Shown one piece after another: positions 1-6,553 of a DNA stretch of 9,408 nucleotides. How positions within the stretch are numbered: position 1 is the first letter of the stretch; each line of letters starts with the position of its first letter. This DNA is from Elusimicrobiota bacterium (lineage in GTDB: Bacteria; Elusimicrobiota; Elusimicrobia; Elusimicrobiales; Elusimicrobiaceae). The notes beneath the pieces are model-generated. The model was not told the origin of the DNA. It saw only the letters and a list, made by a program, of their open reading frames with translations, and searched no databases. The DNA lies in NCBI GenBank assembly GCA_031258375.1, contig JAIRMX010000009.1, positions 1 through 9,408 of the forward strand. The letters are read 5' to 3'. Both the position numbers and the translations under genes were made by a program.

Positions 1-1
1 G

Positions 2-1147
2 ATATTATTATCGGTAATAATCTGTCTTTGCGCGCCGCTTATAGCAGCTATGCTCGGTATAGGCGCTAAAAACGCTTATCTTATAAGAATAAGCTCCGCC
101 GTGATGGCTTTGGACAGCATTAATATCGTGCCTTTTGCAAAGTTGCGCTTTGAACACCGCGCTTGGTATTTTGTCGCGGTGCGCACGCTTTCAATAATCG
201 TGAACGCCGTCGGAAATATCATGGCTTTGGCATTTTTCAAAACGGGTTTAAGCGGTATTTTTATCGCGGGTATTTTTGCTTCTTTAACCTCCCTTATTTT
301 GCTTTTGCCGGCCATTAAAGAAGATATTGCCGCCCGCTTTGATAAAAATCTGTTTAGAAAAATGTTTAGTTTTTCGTGGCCGTTTATACCGGCGGGTATG
401 GCGAGCATTCTTGTAAACGTTATCGATAAGCCTTTGCTTGCCCATCTCTTAGGGCTTGCGGATGTCGGAATATATCAGGCCAATTTTAAAATAGGCGTGT
501 TTATGATGCTTGTCGTTTCTATGTTTGACCAAGCGTGGCGGCCGTTTTTCATACAACGCGCTAAAGACAAAAATCACAAAGAATTATTTTCAAACATATT
601 GACTTACTTTACGTCTTTTGCGGGTTTAATATTTTTGAGCCTTGTATTTTTTATGCCCGTAATTATAGGAACGCCCGTTTTGGGGCGGCATCTCATAAAT
701 CCGTCTTATTGGGGGGGAATGAATATAATACCGCTTGTTCTAGGCGGATATTTATTTTACGGTTTTTATATTAATTTTATGATAGCTCCGGTGTTGACAA
801 AAAAAACAAGCGTTTTAATGTATATTACGCTGCTTGGCGCGGCTGCAAGCGTAATTACCAATATTGTCTTAGTGCCTAATATCGGAATTATTGGCGCGGG
901 CTGGGCCATATTAATAAGCTACGCGGTTATGGCGGCAAGTTTGTTTATTTTTCTTCAAAGAAATTATCCTATAAAGTACGAATACAAAAAACTTATTTTA
1001 ACAGGCGTGCTTATTTGCGCCGCGCTTTGCTTTAATTTCCGGCTCGGGACGGATATAAATATTTCAATAATTTTTGCTAAAGCGGCGGCTTTGATTTTAT
1101 ATTGCCTCGGCGAAGTTTTAATAATAAAATACCTGCCGCGCCCGTAG
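2..1147 (+). CDS. Oligosaccharide/polysaccharide flippase, Wzx-like (MOP superfamily), 5' end missing
   Basis: The frame is open from the first base of the window, so the ATG at 50 is very likely internal and the true start lies to the left; about 381 residues are visible. The protein is almost entirely hydrophobic, with repeated transmembrane helices. It carries the family-typical stretch around FSWPFIPAGMASILVNVIDK followed by GVGIYQ-like and AWRPFF-like elements (DVGIYQANFKIG, DQAWRPFF). Family members have 12-14 helices and 430-500 residues and flip undecaprenyl-linked sugar repeat units across the inner membrane during O-antigen or capsule synthesis. The substrate cannot be read from sequence. 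It ends with CCG TAG just before a hairpin terminator and converges on the minus-strand cluster, so it is probably the last gene of a surface-polysaccharide operon to the left. A related MATE-fold exporter is the main alternative. Confidence 0.87.
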   Translation: MLLSVIICLCAPLIAAMLGIGAKNAYLIRISSAVMALDSINIVPFAKLRFEHRAWYFVAVRTLSIIVNAVGNIMALAFFKTGLSGIFIAGIFASLTSLILLLPAIKEDIAARFDKNLFRKMFSFSWPFIPAGMASILVNVIDKPLLAHLLGLADVGIYQANFKIGVFMMLVVSMFDQAWRPFFIQRAKDKNHKELFSNILTYFTSFAGLIFLSLVFFMPVIIGTPVLGRHLINPSYWGGMNIIPLVLGGYLFYGFYINFMIAPVLTKKTSVLMYITLLGAAASVITNIVLVPNIGIIGAGWAILISYAVMAASLFIFLQRNYPIKYEYKKLILTGVLICAALCFNFRLGTDINISIIFAKAAALILYCLGEVLIIKYLPRP

Positions 1148-1163
1148 AACATCCGCTTATAAA

Positions 1164-1198
1164 AAAACGGCCGCATGTTTCTTGCATATGGCCGTTTT
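1164..1198. terminator. Bidirectional intrinsic terminator between convergent genes
   Basis: A perfect 9-bp stem (AAAACGGCC at 1164-1172 with GGCCGTTTT at 1190-1198) encloses a 17-nt loop. It is followed by four T on the plus strand and, read on the minus strand, by a run of seven T (1161-1167). It lies 16 bases past the flippase stop and 21 bases past the stop of the pRiA4b ORF-3-like gene, so it can serve both converging operons. The longer T run favours the minus-strand operon. Confidence 0.8.
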
Positions 1199-1219
1199 AT
1201 AAATATTAAGCGGGCAATT

Positions 1220-1795
1220 CTAAATCAAGAGCGTGTTTATCCTTTGATTTACCTCCTCAACGTCGAAATATTCGGGATTAAAGTTGCTGAAATCCTCTTC
1301 GCTCCAGTCGAGCCAATCTGCATATCTTTGTCTTTCGGGCGAATGGGGGTTGTTTATGGCTTTTAGCAAATCCTCATATCCCGCGTTTCCGCCTATGTCT
1401 TCAGGCGGACATTTGCCCGCACCCTTGAAGCATCTTGGATATTTGACGCCGTCTTCGGCGGCAATAATTTTTTTAAAAAACACTTCGTGCTTCCAGTCAT
1501 CTCCGAAATCATACGTGTAGACGCAATGCTTTTCTTTATCCCATATATCGGCGAGCTTTGTCTCTCTCGAATCTATATCGTTTGATAAATCAAGCATATC
1601 TTCGTCGTTTATATCGTAATTGATGCCCGCTATTTTGAAGTAATATAAATGGGCATTATTCCATCCCATAGCTTTCTGTATTATCTCGTGAAGCTGGTGG
1701 AGCGTAATATAAAAAGGAACTTCAATCTGCCGCCATATTGGGACTTTTATATTCGTCAATTTTACCTCTACAGAGGCTATTTTTTTATCTTCCAT
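1220..1795 (-). CDS. pRiA4b ORF-3-like domain protein
   Basis: This is a 191-residue soluble protein. It carries the complete signature of the plasmid pRiA4b ORF-3-like family. An N-terminal VPIWRQIEVP is followed by TLHQLHEIIQKAMGW and HLYYFKIAG. Then come YTYDFGDDWKHEV (about residues 93-105), a KYPRCFKGAGKCPPEDIGG block and, near the C-terminus, NPEYFDVEEVNQRI. The length is normal and no core motif is missing. The molecular function of the family is not established; it is often found near mobile elements and sometimes carried inside IS1096-type transposons, but no transposase is visible here. The start sits 16 bases after the stop of the SPFH gene. An AGGA at 1810-1813 overlaps that stop with a rather long spacer (about 14 nt), so translation may be coupled. 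It is the last gene of the minus-strand unit before the terminator. Confidence 0.9.
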   Translation of the reverse strand: MEDKKIASVEVKLTNIKVPIWRQIEVPFYITLHQLHEIIQKAMGWNNAHLYYFKIAGINYDINDEDMLDLSNDIDSRETKLADIWDKEKHCVYTYDFGDDWKHEVFFKKIIAAEDGVKYPRCFKGAGKCPPEDIGGNAGYEDLLKAINNPHSPERQRYADWLDWSEEDFSNFNPEYFDVEEVNQRINTLLI

Positions 1796-1811
1796 AATAA
1801 TTTTTATTATC

Positions 1812-2990
1812 CTATGTTAATTTTTCGCCGCATTCGGGGCAGAATTTCGGGCTGTCCGCTCCTGTGGAATGTTTATGTCCGCATTTGCAGGCCGCTTCGG
1901 GCTTTTGCGAGCCGCATTCGCCGCAAAATTTAGCTGTATTAATGCTGCCGCATTTGCAACTCCACAAATTTTGCGCCGCGTTTTGCTGTTGTTGCTGCCC
2001 GCCCTGCGCATTTAAAAACTGCGCGGCATTTGCTCCGCCTGCTTGTTGCGCAAGCCCCATACCTATAAAACCCGGCAGAGCGCCGCTTTCATTGGCTGCG
2101 GCATTTTCCATAGCCGTGGCTTGTGCCGCGCCTAATCTTGCGCCCATCATTTGCGGATTTGCATAAACGCGCGCTTCCTGCAGCTGAGCTATTTTCTTTG
2201 CGCTTTCTTCATCGGGAGTTATGGACGAAAAACCTACGGATACTATTGAGAGGCCTCTGATTTCATTCCAATCCGCGGTAAGCTCTTTATTTAATTCCTG
2301 CGCAATTTCTTTAGTATACAAAGGTATTTTATCATATGCTATATTTTTTGAAGCAATGCGGCCAAGAACCGTCTGTAAATTATGCTGAACTTCCGCCTTT
2401 AGCTGCGGGTCAATTTTATCTTTCTTGAAATTATCAACCACATTGGCCGTGACATTTGAGTAAAACATAACCGGATTGGTGATTTTATAAGAATACGCGC
2501 CATAACCCTTTATCATCATAGTAAAACCAAATTCGCCGTCGCGAAAAGGCACGTCTCCCACGCCGAATTTATTATCCATTATTTCTTTGGTGTTGATGAA
2601 ATAAACGCGCTGGTCGTTTTCCGTCTGGCCTCCGTAAACAAAACGTTTGCCCACTTTTATGAAACTTTCTTTGAGGCCTTTCCATCCGCTGTCAAATAAC
2701 GAAGGTTCAGTTTTGGTATCGTATATATATGCCCCGGGCTCTGCTGTGAAATCAACGATCTTACCGTTTTCTACGACAATCATAAACTGGCCTTCGTTAA
2801 CGGCAATTTTGCTTCCGTTGGTTATAATATTATCGCTGCGTTTTGTGTTGGAAGAAGAACCTTCTACAACGCGGACTTCGCCTTTTTGTACCAGCGTATC
2901 CATGTTCATTGCGTCACAGTATAAATATTCTTTCCACTGATCCGCAAGTACGGTATTAATTGCTTCCGATGCTGCTTTTATAAGTCCCAT
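1812..2990 (-). CDS. SPFH/'virion core' domain protein with C-terminal zinc ribbons (YdjI-type)
   Basis: This 392-residue protein has three parts. Residues 1 to about 255 form an SPFH (band-7) domain of the subfamily annotated 'virion core protein' and exemplified by Bacillus YdjI. Markers are MGLIKAA, LADQWKEYLYCDAM, SSNTKRSDNIITNGSKIAV, EPGAYIYDT, GKRFVYGGQ, DQRVYFINTKE and DNKFG. A low-complexity Ala/Gly/Gln linker (about 270-342, five Gln at 332-336) follows. The tail has two zinc-ribbon knuckle pairs, Cys345/347 with 356/359 and Cys368/370 with 384/387. There is no signal peptide or transmembrane helix, so it should be cytoplasmic and membrane-associated through partners. In Bacillus, YdjI works with membrane proteins YdjG and YdjH and helps recruit PspA to the membrane; a similar scaffold role here is inference. 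The start is set by AGAGAGG eight bases before the ATG. It lies 29 bases after the 63-residue gene in a same-strand unit. Confidence 0.88.
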   Translation of the reverse strand: MGLIKAASEAINTVLADQWKEYLYCDAMNMDTLVQKGEVRVVEGSSSNTKRSDNIITNGSKIAVNEGQFMIVVENGKIVDFTAEPGAYIYDTKTEPSLFDSGWKGLKESFIKVGKRFVYGGQTENDQRVYFINTKEIMDNKFGVGDVPFRDGEFGFTMMIKGYGAYSYKITNPVMFYSNVTANVVDNFKKDKIDPQLKAEVQHNLQTVLGRIASKNIAYDKIPLYTKEIAQELNKELTADWNEIRGLSIVSVGFSSITPDEESAKKIAQLQEARVYANPQMMGARLGAAQATAMENAAANESGALPGFIGMGLAQQAGGANAAQFLNAQGGQQQQQNAAQNLWSCKCGSINTAKFCGECGSQKPEAACKCGHKHSTGADSPKFCPECGEKLT

Positions 2991-3019
2991 TTTTTATACC
3001 TCTCTTTTATCATTTATTA

Positions 3020-3211
3020 TTACGCCGCCGGAGCCGTAATTGACGCCGGGGGTGAAATTTCATCGGTTTTATCTGAAACGTTTTGCTTTGCGTCATACAC
3101 ATTATTATTTTGCGGAAGATTATGCACGGCGAAAACTTTTTCCTCAATTTTATCCATTATAAAATTATATACGAATTTCAAAATGTCTGCTATATGATTT
3201 CTGTTTCGCAT
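3020..3211 (-). CDS. Small hypothetical protein, 63 aa
   Basis: I do not recognise this protein. It begins MRNRNHIADILKFVYNFIMD, a basic and then amphipathic or hydrophobic segment, continues with a charged middle, and ends in an Ala/Pro-rich tail (SPPASITAPAA). It has no cysteine and no clear transmembrane helix. Support for a real gene: an AGAGAGGA ribosome binding site nine bases before the ATG; a start only 15 bases after the stop of the Tim44-like gene; and an end 29 bases before the SPFH start, filling the gap in an otherwise tight operon. An alternative start at codon 19 (MDKIEEK) lacks comparable support. A helper or partner of the flanking membrane and SPFH proteins is possible, but only position suggests it. 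Confidence 0.6.
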   Translation of the reverse strand: MRNRNHIADILKFVYNFIMDKIEEKVFAVHNLPQNNNVYDAKQNVSDKTDEISPPASITAPAA

Positions 3212-3226
3212 TATTTTTATTCCTCT

Positions 3227-4165
3227 CTATTTATATCTTTCCGTTTGTTTATTATTTATAAAAACGCCGCCTGGAGCATACCGCGAGTCCGCCCAGATTA
3301 TATCAATATCCGCCAAAAACCATTTATAATTGCCTGCTTTAATTACAGAATCGCAATAAACGCATCTGCCCATATTATTGATTAAAGCCGGAGCGCCGCA
3401 TTTTGGGCAAGTTATGGTTTCAACGGTATGTTTTTTTGTCGGTTCCAAAACAACTCTGTCTCGCCTAAAAACAAGGAGATATTTTTTTAACAATACTTCA
3501 TCCGGGTCATTTTGTAATACAGTTTTAGTCAGTTCTTCAATGACATAATTAATCATTTTGACCTCTAAAAATGCGGAAAGATATTCATATTCCATAGTTT
3601 TGTCATATTTGTAAAGATAAGCTTTGTCAATGTTTTCTATTCCCGTAATATTTATTTGCTTCTTTTTTATATATTGACTAATTTGCGTTACGTGTTCGCG
3701 GTATTGCTCTTCAATCATAAGCGGCAGCTTGCTGATATCGCGCTGAGAAAAGGCACTTTTTAAAGTTTTGAAAACTTCTTTTGCGTATTCGATAAATTGA
3801 TCTCTGTTAAAGTTTGAATCGCTTTCGTGCAGTGCTGTTATAATTTCTTTCGTGTTATCAATTATGACGCCCGGCAAATCGCGCTCAATTGCGTGTTTCC
3901 CAAAAATTTTGATTTCCGCCTTGTCGAGGAGAAACACGATTAACGATATTGCTCCTGCGATTATTGCGTAAACTACATATATAAACTCATGAGAATATGC
4001 AATATTATTGTTTTTGCGCGAGTTTGCCTTTTTGGGTTGTACGTATGCACCCCTGTTTGCTAAATAATCGTTTAAATTATTATCATAAATTTGGGCGGGC
4101 GCGCAAACATAAATCAGCAATAGCGCAAGAGAGATAAATAATAATTTAGAAATTTTTCTAATCAT
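3227..4165 (-). CDS. Membrane-anchored Tim44-like protein with C-terminal zinc ribbon
   Basis: The frame is open back to an ATG at 4270, but that start would overlap the preceding gene by 100 bases. The ATG at 4165 is preferred: it lies 5 bases after the upstream stop, has a GGGGAG upstream, and begins a textbook export signal (MIRKISK then a run of Leu/Ile/Val/Ala, then APAQ). The resulting 312-residue protein has a signal peptide or first helix (1-25), a short Asn/Lys-rich external segment, a transmembrane helix (about 61-80), and a probably cytoplasmic domain (about 115-245) resembling the Tim44-like fold (FIEYAKEVFKTLKSAFSQRD is typical). A TFIIB-like zinc knuckle follows, Cys253/256 and Cys268/271, and the Tyr/Trp-containing tail GNYKWFLADI. 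Bacterial Tim44-like zinc-ribbon proteins are poorly understood; some accompany SPFH proteins, and Bacillus YdjG is a loose parallel. It is next but one to the SPFH gene. The Tim44 assignment is by pattern only. Confidence 0.72.
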   Translation of the reverse strand: MIRKISKLLFISLALLLIYVCAPAQIYDNNLNDYLANRGAYVQPKKANSRKNNNIAYSHEFIYVVYAIIAGAISLIVFLLDKAEIKIFGKHAIERDLPGVIIDNTKEIITALHESDSNFNRDQFIEYAKEVFKTLKSAFSQRDISKLPLMIEEQYREHVTQISQYIKKKQINITGIENIDKAYLYKYDKTMEYEYLSAFLEVKMINYVIEELTKTVLQNDPDEVLLKKYLLVFRRDRVVLEPTKKHTVETITCPKCGAPALINNMGRCVYCDSVIKAGNYKWFLADIDIIWADSRYAPGGVFINNKQTERYK

Positions 4166-4170
4166 CTGTT

Positions 4171-4650
4171 TTAAAAACTCCCCGAAACAATATTTGAAAT
4201 ATGCGGTTCTCCCGGATTTTTGAAAGTATATTTGCCGGTAAATTTCGCGTTTAGAGGCAGATGTCTGCAAATTTCATATTCCAACGGTTCTTGATTCATA
4301 TGCGGTTCATGCAATTGGTCTATGGCAAATTTAAATAATTTTCTCTCTTTTTCATTTGCGGCAACCGTTTCAAAAACCATAAATTCTCTTAGAAACTTTT
4401 CTTCATAATAAACATTTGCAATATCTTTCCAAAATATCGGAGGATTGGAAAAAGCTTCTAAAGTTTCAGGAGTGATTTTGAGCGAATAATCCTTGCCTTC
4501 GGAAAATACAAAAGATAAAAAAGAGAAAAAAGTTTGAAACGAAAAGGAATAGGAAGAATTATGGTGCTTTCTTCCTGTGAATGTATCTTCTTCTCTGAAG
4601 AGCTTGCTGCCTTCAAAAATAACGCTGTCATTTATCCGTTTATAAGCCAT
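4171..4650 (-). CDS. Hypothetical protein, 159 aa, first gene of the SPFH/Tim44 unit
   Basis: I do not recognise this protein. It is soluble, without a signal peptide or transmembrane helix, and rich in Phe, Glu and Lys. A Ser/Phe-rich stretch (SSYSFSFQTFFSFLSFVFSE, about 32-51) precedes a mixed charged region. There is one Cys, within EICRHLP. Translation is well supported: AAGGAG lies six bases before the ATG, the best ribosome binding site in the window. The stop is 5 bases before the start of the signal peptide of the next gene, implying coupled translation. A plausible promoter precedes it (4678-4706). Its place at the head of the unit suggests a cytoplasmic partner of the Tim44-like and SPFH proteins; this is inference from position. 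Confidence 0.75.
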   Translation of the reverse strand: MAYKRINDSVIFEGSKLFREEDTFTGRKHHNSSYSFSFQTFFSFLSFVFSEGKDYSLKITPETLEAFSNPPIFWKDIANVYYEEKFLREFMVFETVAANEKERKLFKFAIDQLHEPHMNQEPLEYEICRHLPLNAKFTGKYTFKNPGEPHISNIVSGSF

Positions 4651-4677
4651 ATAAATCTCCTTTATACTAATTTAATT

Positions 4678-4706
4678 CTATAATAAAAATAATTATATTT
4701 TATCAA
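4678..4706 (-). promoter_or_regulatory. Candidate sigma-70-type promoter of the SPFH/Tim44 unit
   Basis: Read on the minus strand, TTGATA (4706-4701), a 17-base spacer and TTATAG (4683-4678) lie about 28 bases before the ATG at 4650. The 90-base gap after the TM2-RDD gene has no clear terminator, so read-through from that gene is also possible. AT-rich DNA makes chance matches common. Confidence 0.45.
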
Positions 4707-4740
4707 AATTCCGTGTATATTTATCAATAAATTAAACATG

Positions 4741-6060
4741 TCATTTTTTATACTCCACAAACTCGGCTTTCAAACCCCAATTTTTACATAAATCATCATA
4801 AGCCGGACCTGTAATCTTACAGCTGAATTTCCGGGGATTTCTTTGTCTTTCAATTATAAAAGAAATCGTTTTATTATCGCTATAAAATATAATTTCCGGA
4901 TTATGGCGGTTGTTTATGTTTAATACGGCTCCGGAGTTTATAAGATCTTTATAATATTTTGAAAAGATTACTTTATTTGAAGTTATTCCCAAGTCTTCAA
5001 GCGTAGAGGGCAAAGCGTTGTTTTTACGTTCAAATTTTTCTATTCTGGCAACTATGTCTTCCAAACTCAAAAGAGCGGTTTTTTGCTCATCGCTAAGTTT
5101 TTGATGATTGATTATTTTTTCCGTATTACGGTTTATAGCTTTGGACGGGAAACGTTCTGTTGTAGATACGGTATATATAATGATTACGACGGCAAAAACC
5201 AGCCAAATAACAAGAAGCGTCGGAATTAATAATAATAGTGATCTCAAGACGGCTCTTAATATCGTATTTCTTTTTTTGACTGTGTCTACGACCGCTCTTA
5301 AATTATGCTTTTTTAGAAGGATTACTCTTATAATACACCCCACAAAAGGAAGATAAGAAAGAATAAGAAGAAGCTGAATTCTGTCAAAAGTCCTTCTCGA
5401 TTCAAGTTTTATTTGATTTATCAACGCTTCTATTCCCATAATCATTTTTCCGAGCGTGTTAAGATTATTTTCAAGAAAAAAGAAATAAAAATAGTATATG
5501 AAACAAAATACTATGAAATTAAGAAAACCTAAATTTGCTCTTATAAATGCGAACTTGTCGGCAACGGCTTCCATAATTAAAAATAAGAACAGATAAAAGA
5601 ATAATATCACCGTGATATCTACCGCTGCGGCGAGAAATCTTTTCCATAAGCGGGCCGGTTTTTCCGCGCGCTGTCCGGCTGGAGTGGAAAAGAAAAGTTT
5701 TTCTCTTTCGTATTTTCGGGAGTGTTTTATAATTTTAGGATTGTTTTCTTGCTCAGTTTGTAAATACTTTGTTTCAAATTGCTTGTCCGACATAAGAAGA
5801 AGCACAACGAAATCTATAAATCCAAGAATAAAGGGTATGAACGTGAAGGAAAAACATAAGTATATAACGCCGGTTTTGTATCTGCCGAGAAAGAATTTAT
5901 GAACGCCGAAACCTCCAAGAAATAGCGCAAGTAAAATGGCGATGTTCCTGTAGCCAAAAGAGGCTTTTCCAGAAAGTAAAAGTGCCAATATATAGATGAT
6001 TAACAGCGGGAGATAAACCCACTTTATAATCATTATAAACATTGATATGAAAAACACCAT
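4741..6060 (-). CDS. TM2-RDD domain membrane protein with pilin-like C-terminal domain
   Basis: This 439-residue protein combines several modules. An N-terminal helix (12-30) is followed by a TM2 domain (about 35-92) with the hallmark LALFLGGFGVHKFFLGR and a second helix ending IDFVVLLLM. A charged linker leads into an RDD domain (about 135-265) with RLWKRFLAAAVDI and the characteristic NTLGKMIMGI. A further strong helix (275-298) is followed by a soluble domain (300-439). That domain contains DIVARIEKFERKNNALPSTLEDL, the helix-loop pattern of type IV pilins and type II secretion pseudopilins. Two late cysteines (414 and 425) could form a disulfide like the pilin D-loop. TM2 and RDD domains have no settled biochemical role. 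The start is supported by GAGGA seven bases before the ATG at 6060. It precedes the SPFH/Tim44 unit by 90 bases on the same strand. A structured region upstream may control it. Confidence 0.82.
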   Translation of the reverse strand: MVFFISMFIMIIKWVYLPLLIIYILALLLSGKASFGYRNIAILLALFLGGFGVHKFFLGRYKTGVIYLCFSFTFIPFILGFIDFVVLLLMSDKQFETKYLQTEQENNPKIIKHSRKYEREKLFFSTPAGQRAEKPARLWKRFLAAAVDITVILFFYLFLFLIMEAVADKFAFIRANLGFLNFIVFCFIYYFYFFFLENNLNTLGKMIMGIEALINQIKLESRRTFDRIQLLLILSYLPFVGCIIRVILLKKHNLRAVVDTVKKRNTILRAVLRSLLLLIPTLLVIWLVFAVVIIIYTVSTTERFPSKAINRNTEKIINHQKLSDEQKTALLSLEDIVARIEKFERKNNALPSTLEDLGITSNKVIFSKYYKDLINSGAVLNINNRHNPEIIFYSDNKTISFIIERQRNPRKFSCKITGPAYDDLCKNWGLKAEFVEYKK

Positions 6061-6067
6061 CTTAATG

Positions 6068-6280
6068 TCCTCGTTATCCGATAATGAAAAACGGCCATCA
6101 TACCAGAGCTAGTAAGATAACCCAAAATATAACAGCCGTAGTTTCCCGTCCGAAGACGGGAAACATTCGGCACAGAATACGCGGGTAATTAATCCGCATA
6201 TTCTGCACCTGATAACGAGCTGTTTTTAGGTTCTTACTATGCTTTTGATATCTCAAAAGCTTGTCCCGTTTTCACGGAAC
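6068..6280 (-). ncRNA. Candidate structured leader RNA (riboswitch-like) upstream of the TM2-RDD gene
   Basis: All pairings are by eye, on the minus strand. Hairpin A (6280-6263) is a 7-bp stem with one G-U pair and a GAAA tetraloop. Hairpin B (6260-6241) is GCTTTTGA/TCAAAAGC, 8 bp. P1 pairs 6243-6219 with 6136-6107, about 24 bp with small bulges. It encloses P2 (6209-6199 with 6179-6169, 11 continuous pairs including tandem G-U, then inner GCGG/CCGC) and P3 (6164-6155 with 6150-6141, 10 perfect pairs capped by C-UUCG-G). Several G-U pairs and both stable tetraloops exist only in minus-strand RNA, which fixes the orientation. The junction strand CTCGTTATC (6219-6211) is perfectly complementary to GATAACGAG (6078-6070), overlapping the GAGGA ribosome binding site. 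This would make a pseudoknot or competing helix that hides the site. I recognise no known riboswitch class. No convincing promoter was found upstream of 6280. Confidence 0.55.
6097..6125 (-). promoter_or_regulatory. Candidate extended -10 promoter of the TM2-RDD gene
   Basis: On the minus strand, TTGGGT (6125-6120), a 17-base spacer and TATGAT (6102-6097) with an upstream TG (6105-6104) lie 37 bases before the ATG. The -35 overlaps one arm of the P1 inverted repeat. If this is the real promoter, most of the structured region lies upstream of transcription and would not be part of the mRNA. The two interpretations conflict and cannot be settled here. Confidence 0.35.
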
Positions 6281-6331
6281 TCCCAAAAACAGTATCAAAT
6301 TTTTATAAGCCGATTGTTTGTTTACTCTTCT

Positions 6332-6411
6332 GTCACCCCTGAATCCTGTCCCGTAAGAGCCTGCCCCCGAATGCTCTTATCGGGAGTTGTAATACGGGAT
6401 TGTTTCAGGGT
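6332..6411. repeat. Long imperfect palindrome, expanded copy of the TTCAGG repeat
   Basis: The ends match the neighbouring repeats (GTCACCCCTGAAT at 6332-6344 and TTTCAGGGTCT near 6403-6413), but the centre is expanded to nearly 60 bases. The outer arms CCCTGAA and TTCAGGG pair. Inside, TCCCGT can pair with ACGGGA, or CCCGTAAGAGC with GCTCTTATCGGG (one bulge) around a C-rich loop. It looks like a repeat unit carrying a second nested palindrome. Confidence 0.6.
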
Positions 6412-6421
6412 CTCTCTGTTC

Positions 6422-6449
6422 GTCATTCTGAATTTATTTCAGGATCTGC
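6422..6449 (+). repeat. Dispersed palindromic repeat, copy 1
   Basis: This copy starts GTCATTCTGAA and ends TTTCAGGATCTGC, with an interrupted CTGAA/TTCAG palindrome. It belongs to a very common type of intergenic repeat whose translation yields the familiar spurious VILNLFQDL string. Confidence 0.75.
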
Positions 6450-6455
6450 ACTTTT

Positions 6456-6482
6456 GTCACCCTGAATTCATTTCAGGGTCTG
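6456..6482 (+). repeat. Dispersed palindromic repeat, copy 2
   Basis: GTCACCCTGAATTCATTTCAGGGTCTG is split here as GTCACCCTGAA, TTCAT and TTCAGGGTCTG. It is in the same orientation as copy 1, 6 bases after it. The arms ACCCTGAA and TTCAGGGT are perfect complements, which suggests compensatory change relative to copy 1. Confidence 0.8.
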
Positions 6483-6492
6483 TCGTTTACTG

Positions 6493-6519
6493 CAGATGCT
6501 GAAACGAGTTCAGCATGAC
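6493..6519 (-). repeat. Dispersed palindromic repeat, copy 3 (inverted)
   Basis: This copy is in the opposite orientation to copies 1 and 2. The arms ATGCTGAA and TTCAGCAT pair perfectly around CGAG. With copy 2 it forms a head-to-head pair, the arrangement typical of REP-like elements. Confidence 0.78.
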
Positions 6520-6537
6520 GGTTAAGAAGTGTAATAC

Positions 6538-6552
6538 AGGGTTCAGCATGAC
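6538..6552 (-). repeat. Dispersed palindromic repeat, copy 4 (half unit)
   Basis: Only one half of the unit remains (AGGGTTCAGCATGAC); it matches the end of copy 3. It marks the right edge of the repeat cluster. Confidence 0.6.
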
Positions 6553-6553
6553 G

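Noticed and set aside
1284..1520. Plus-strand open frames opposite the pRiA4b ORF-3-like gene
   Set aside because: They are antisense shadows of a gene with complete family motifs.
4166..4270. N-terminal extension of the Tim44-like protein to the ATG at 4270
   Set aside because: It would overlap the upstream gene by 100 bases and bury an obvious signal peptide; the ATG at 4165 has an upstream GGGGAG and fits the operon spacing.
6155..6220. Hammerhead ribozyme (GGGAAAC and CTGATAA on the plus strand)
   Set aside because: The invariant CUGANGA core is not matched, the order of elements is wrong, and the G-U pairs and tetraloops support the opposite strand.
6107..6243. Integron attC site
   Set aside because: The size and inverted-repeat form are suggestive, but no GTTRRRY/RYYYAAC core boxes are present at the ends and there is no cassette array or integrase in view.
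6239..6502. Plus-strand 87-codon open frame containing VILNLFQDL and CHPEFISGS strings
   Set aside because: These strings are the familiar spurious translation of palindromic TTCAGG repeats; the frame just runs through the repeat cluster and has no ribosome binding site.
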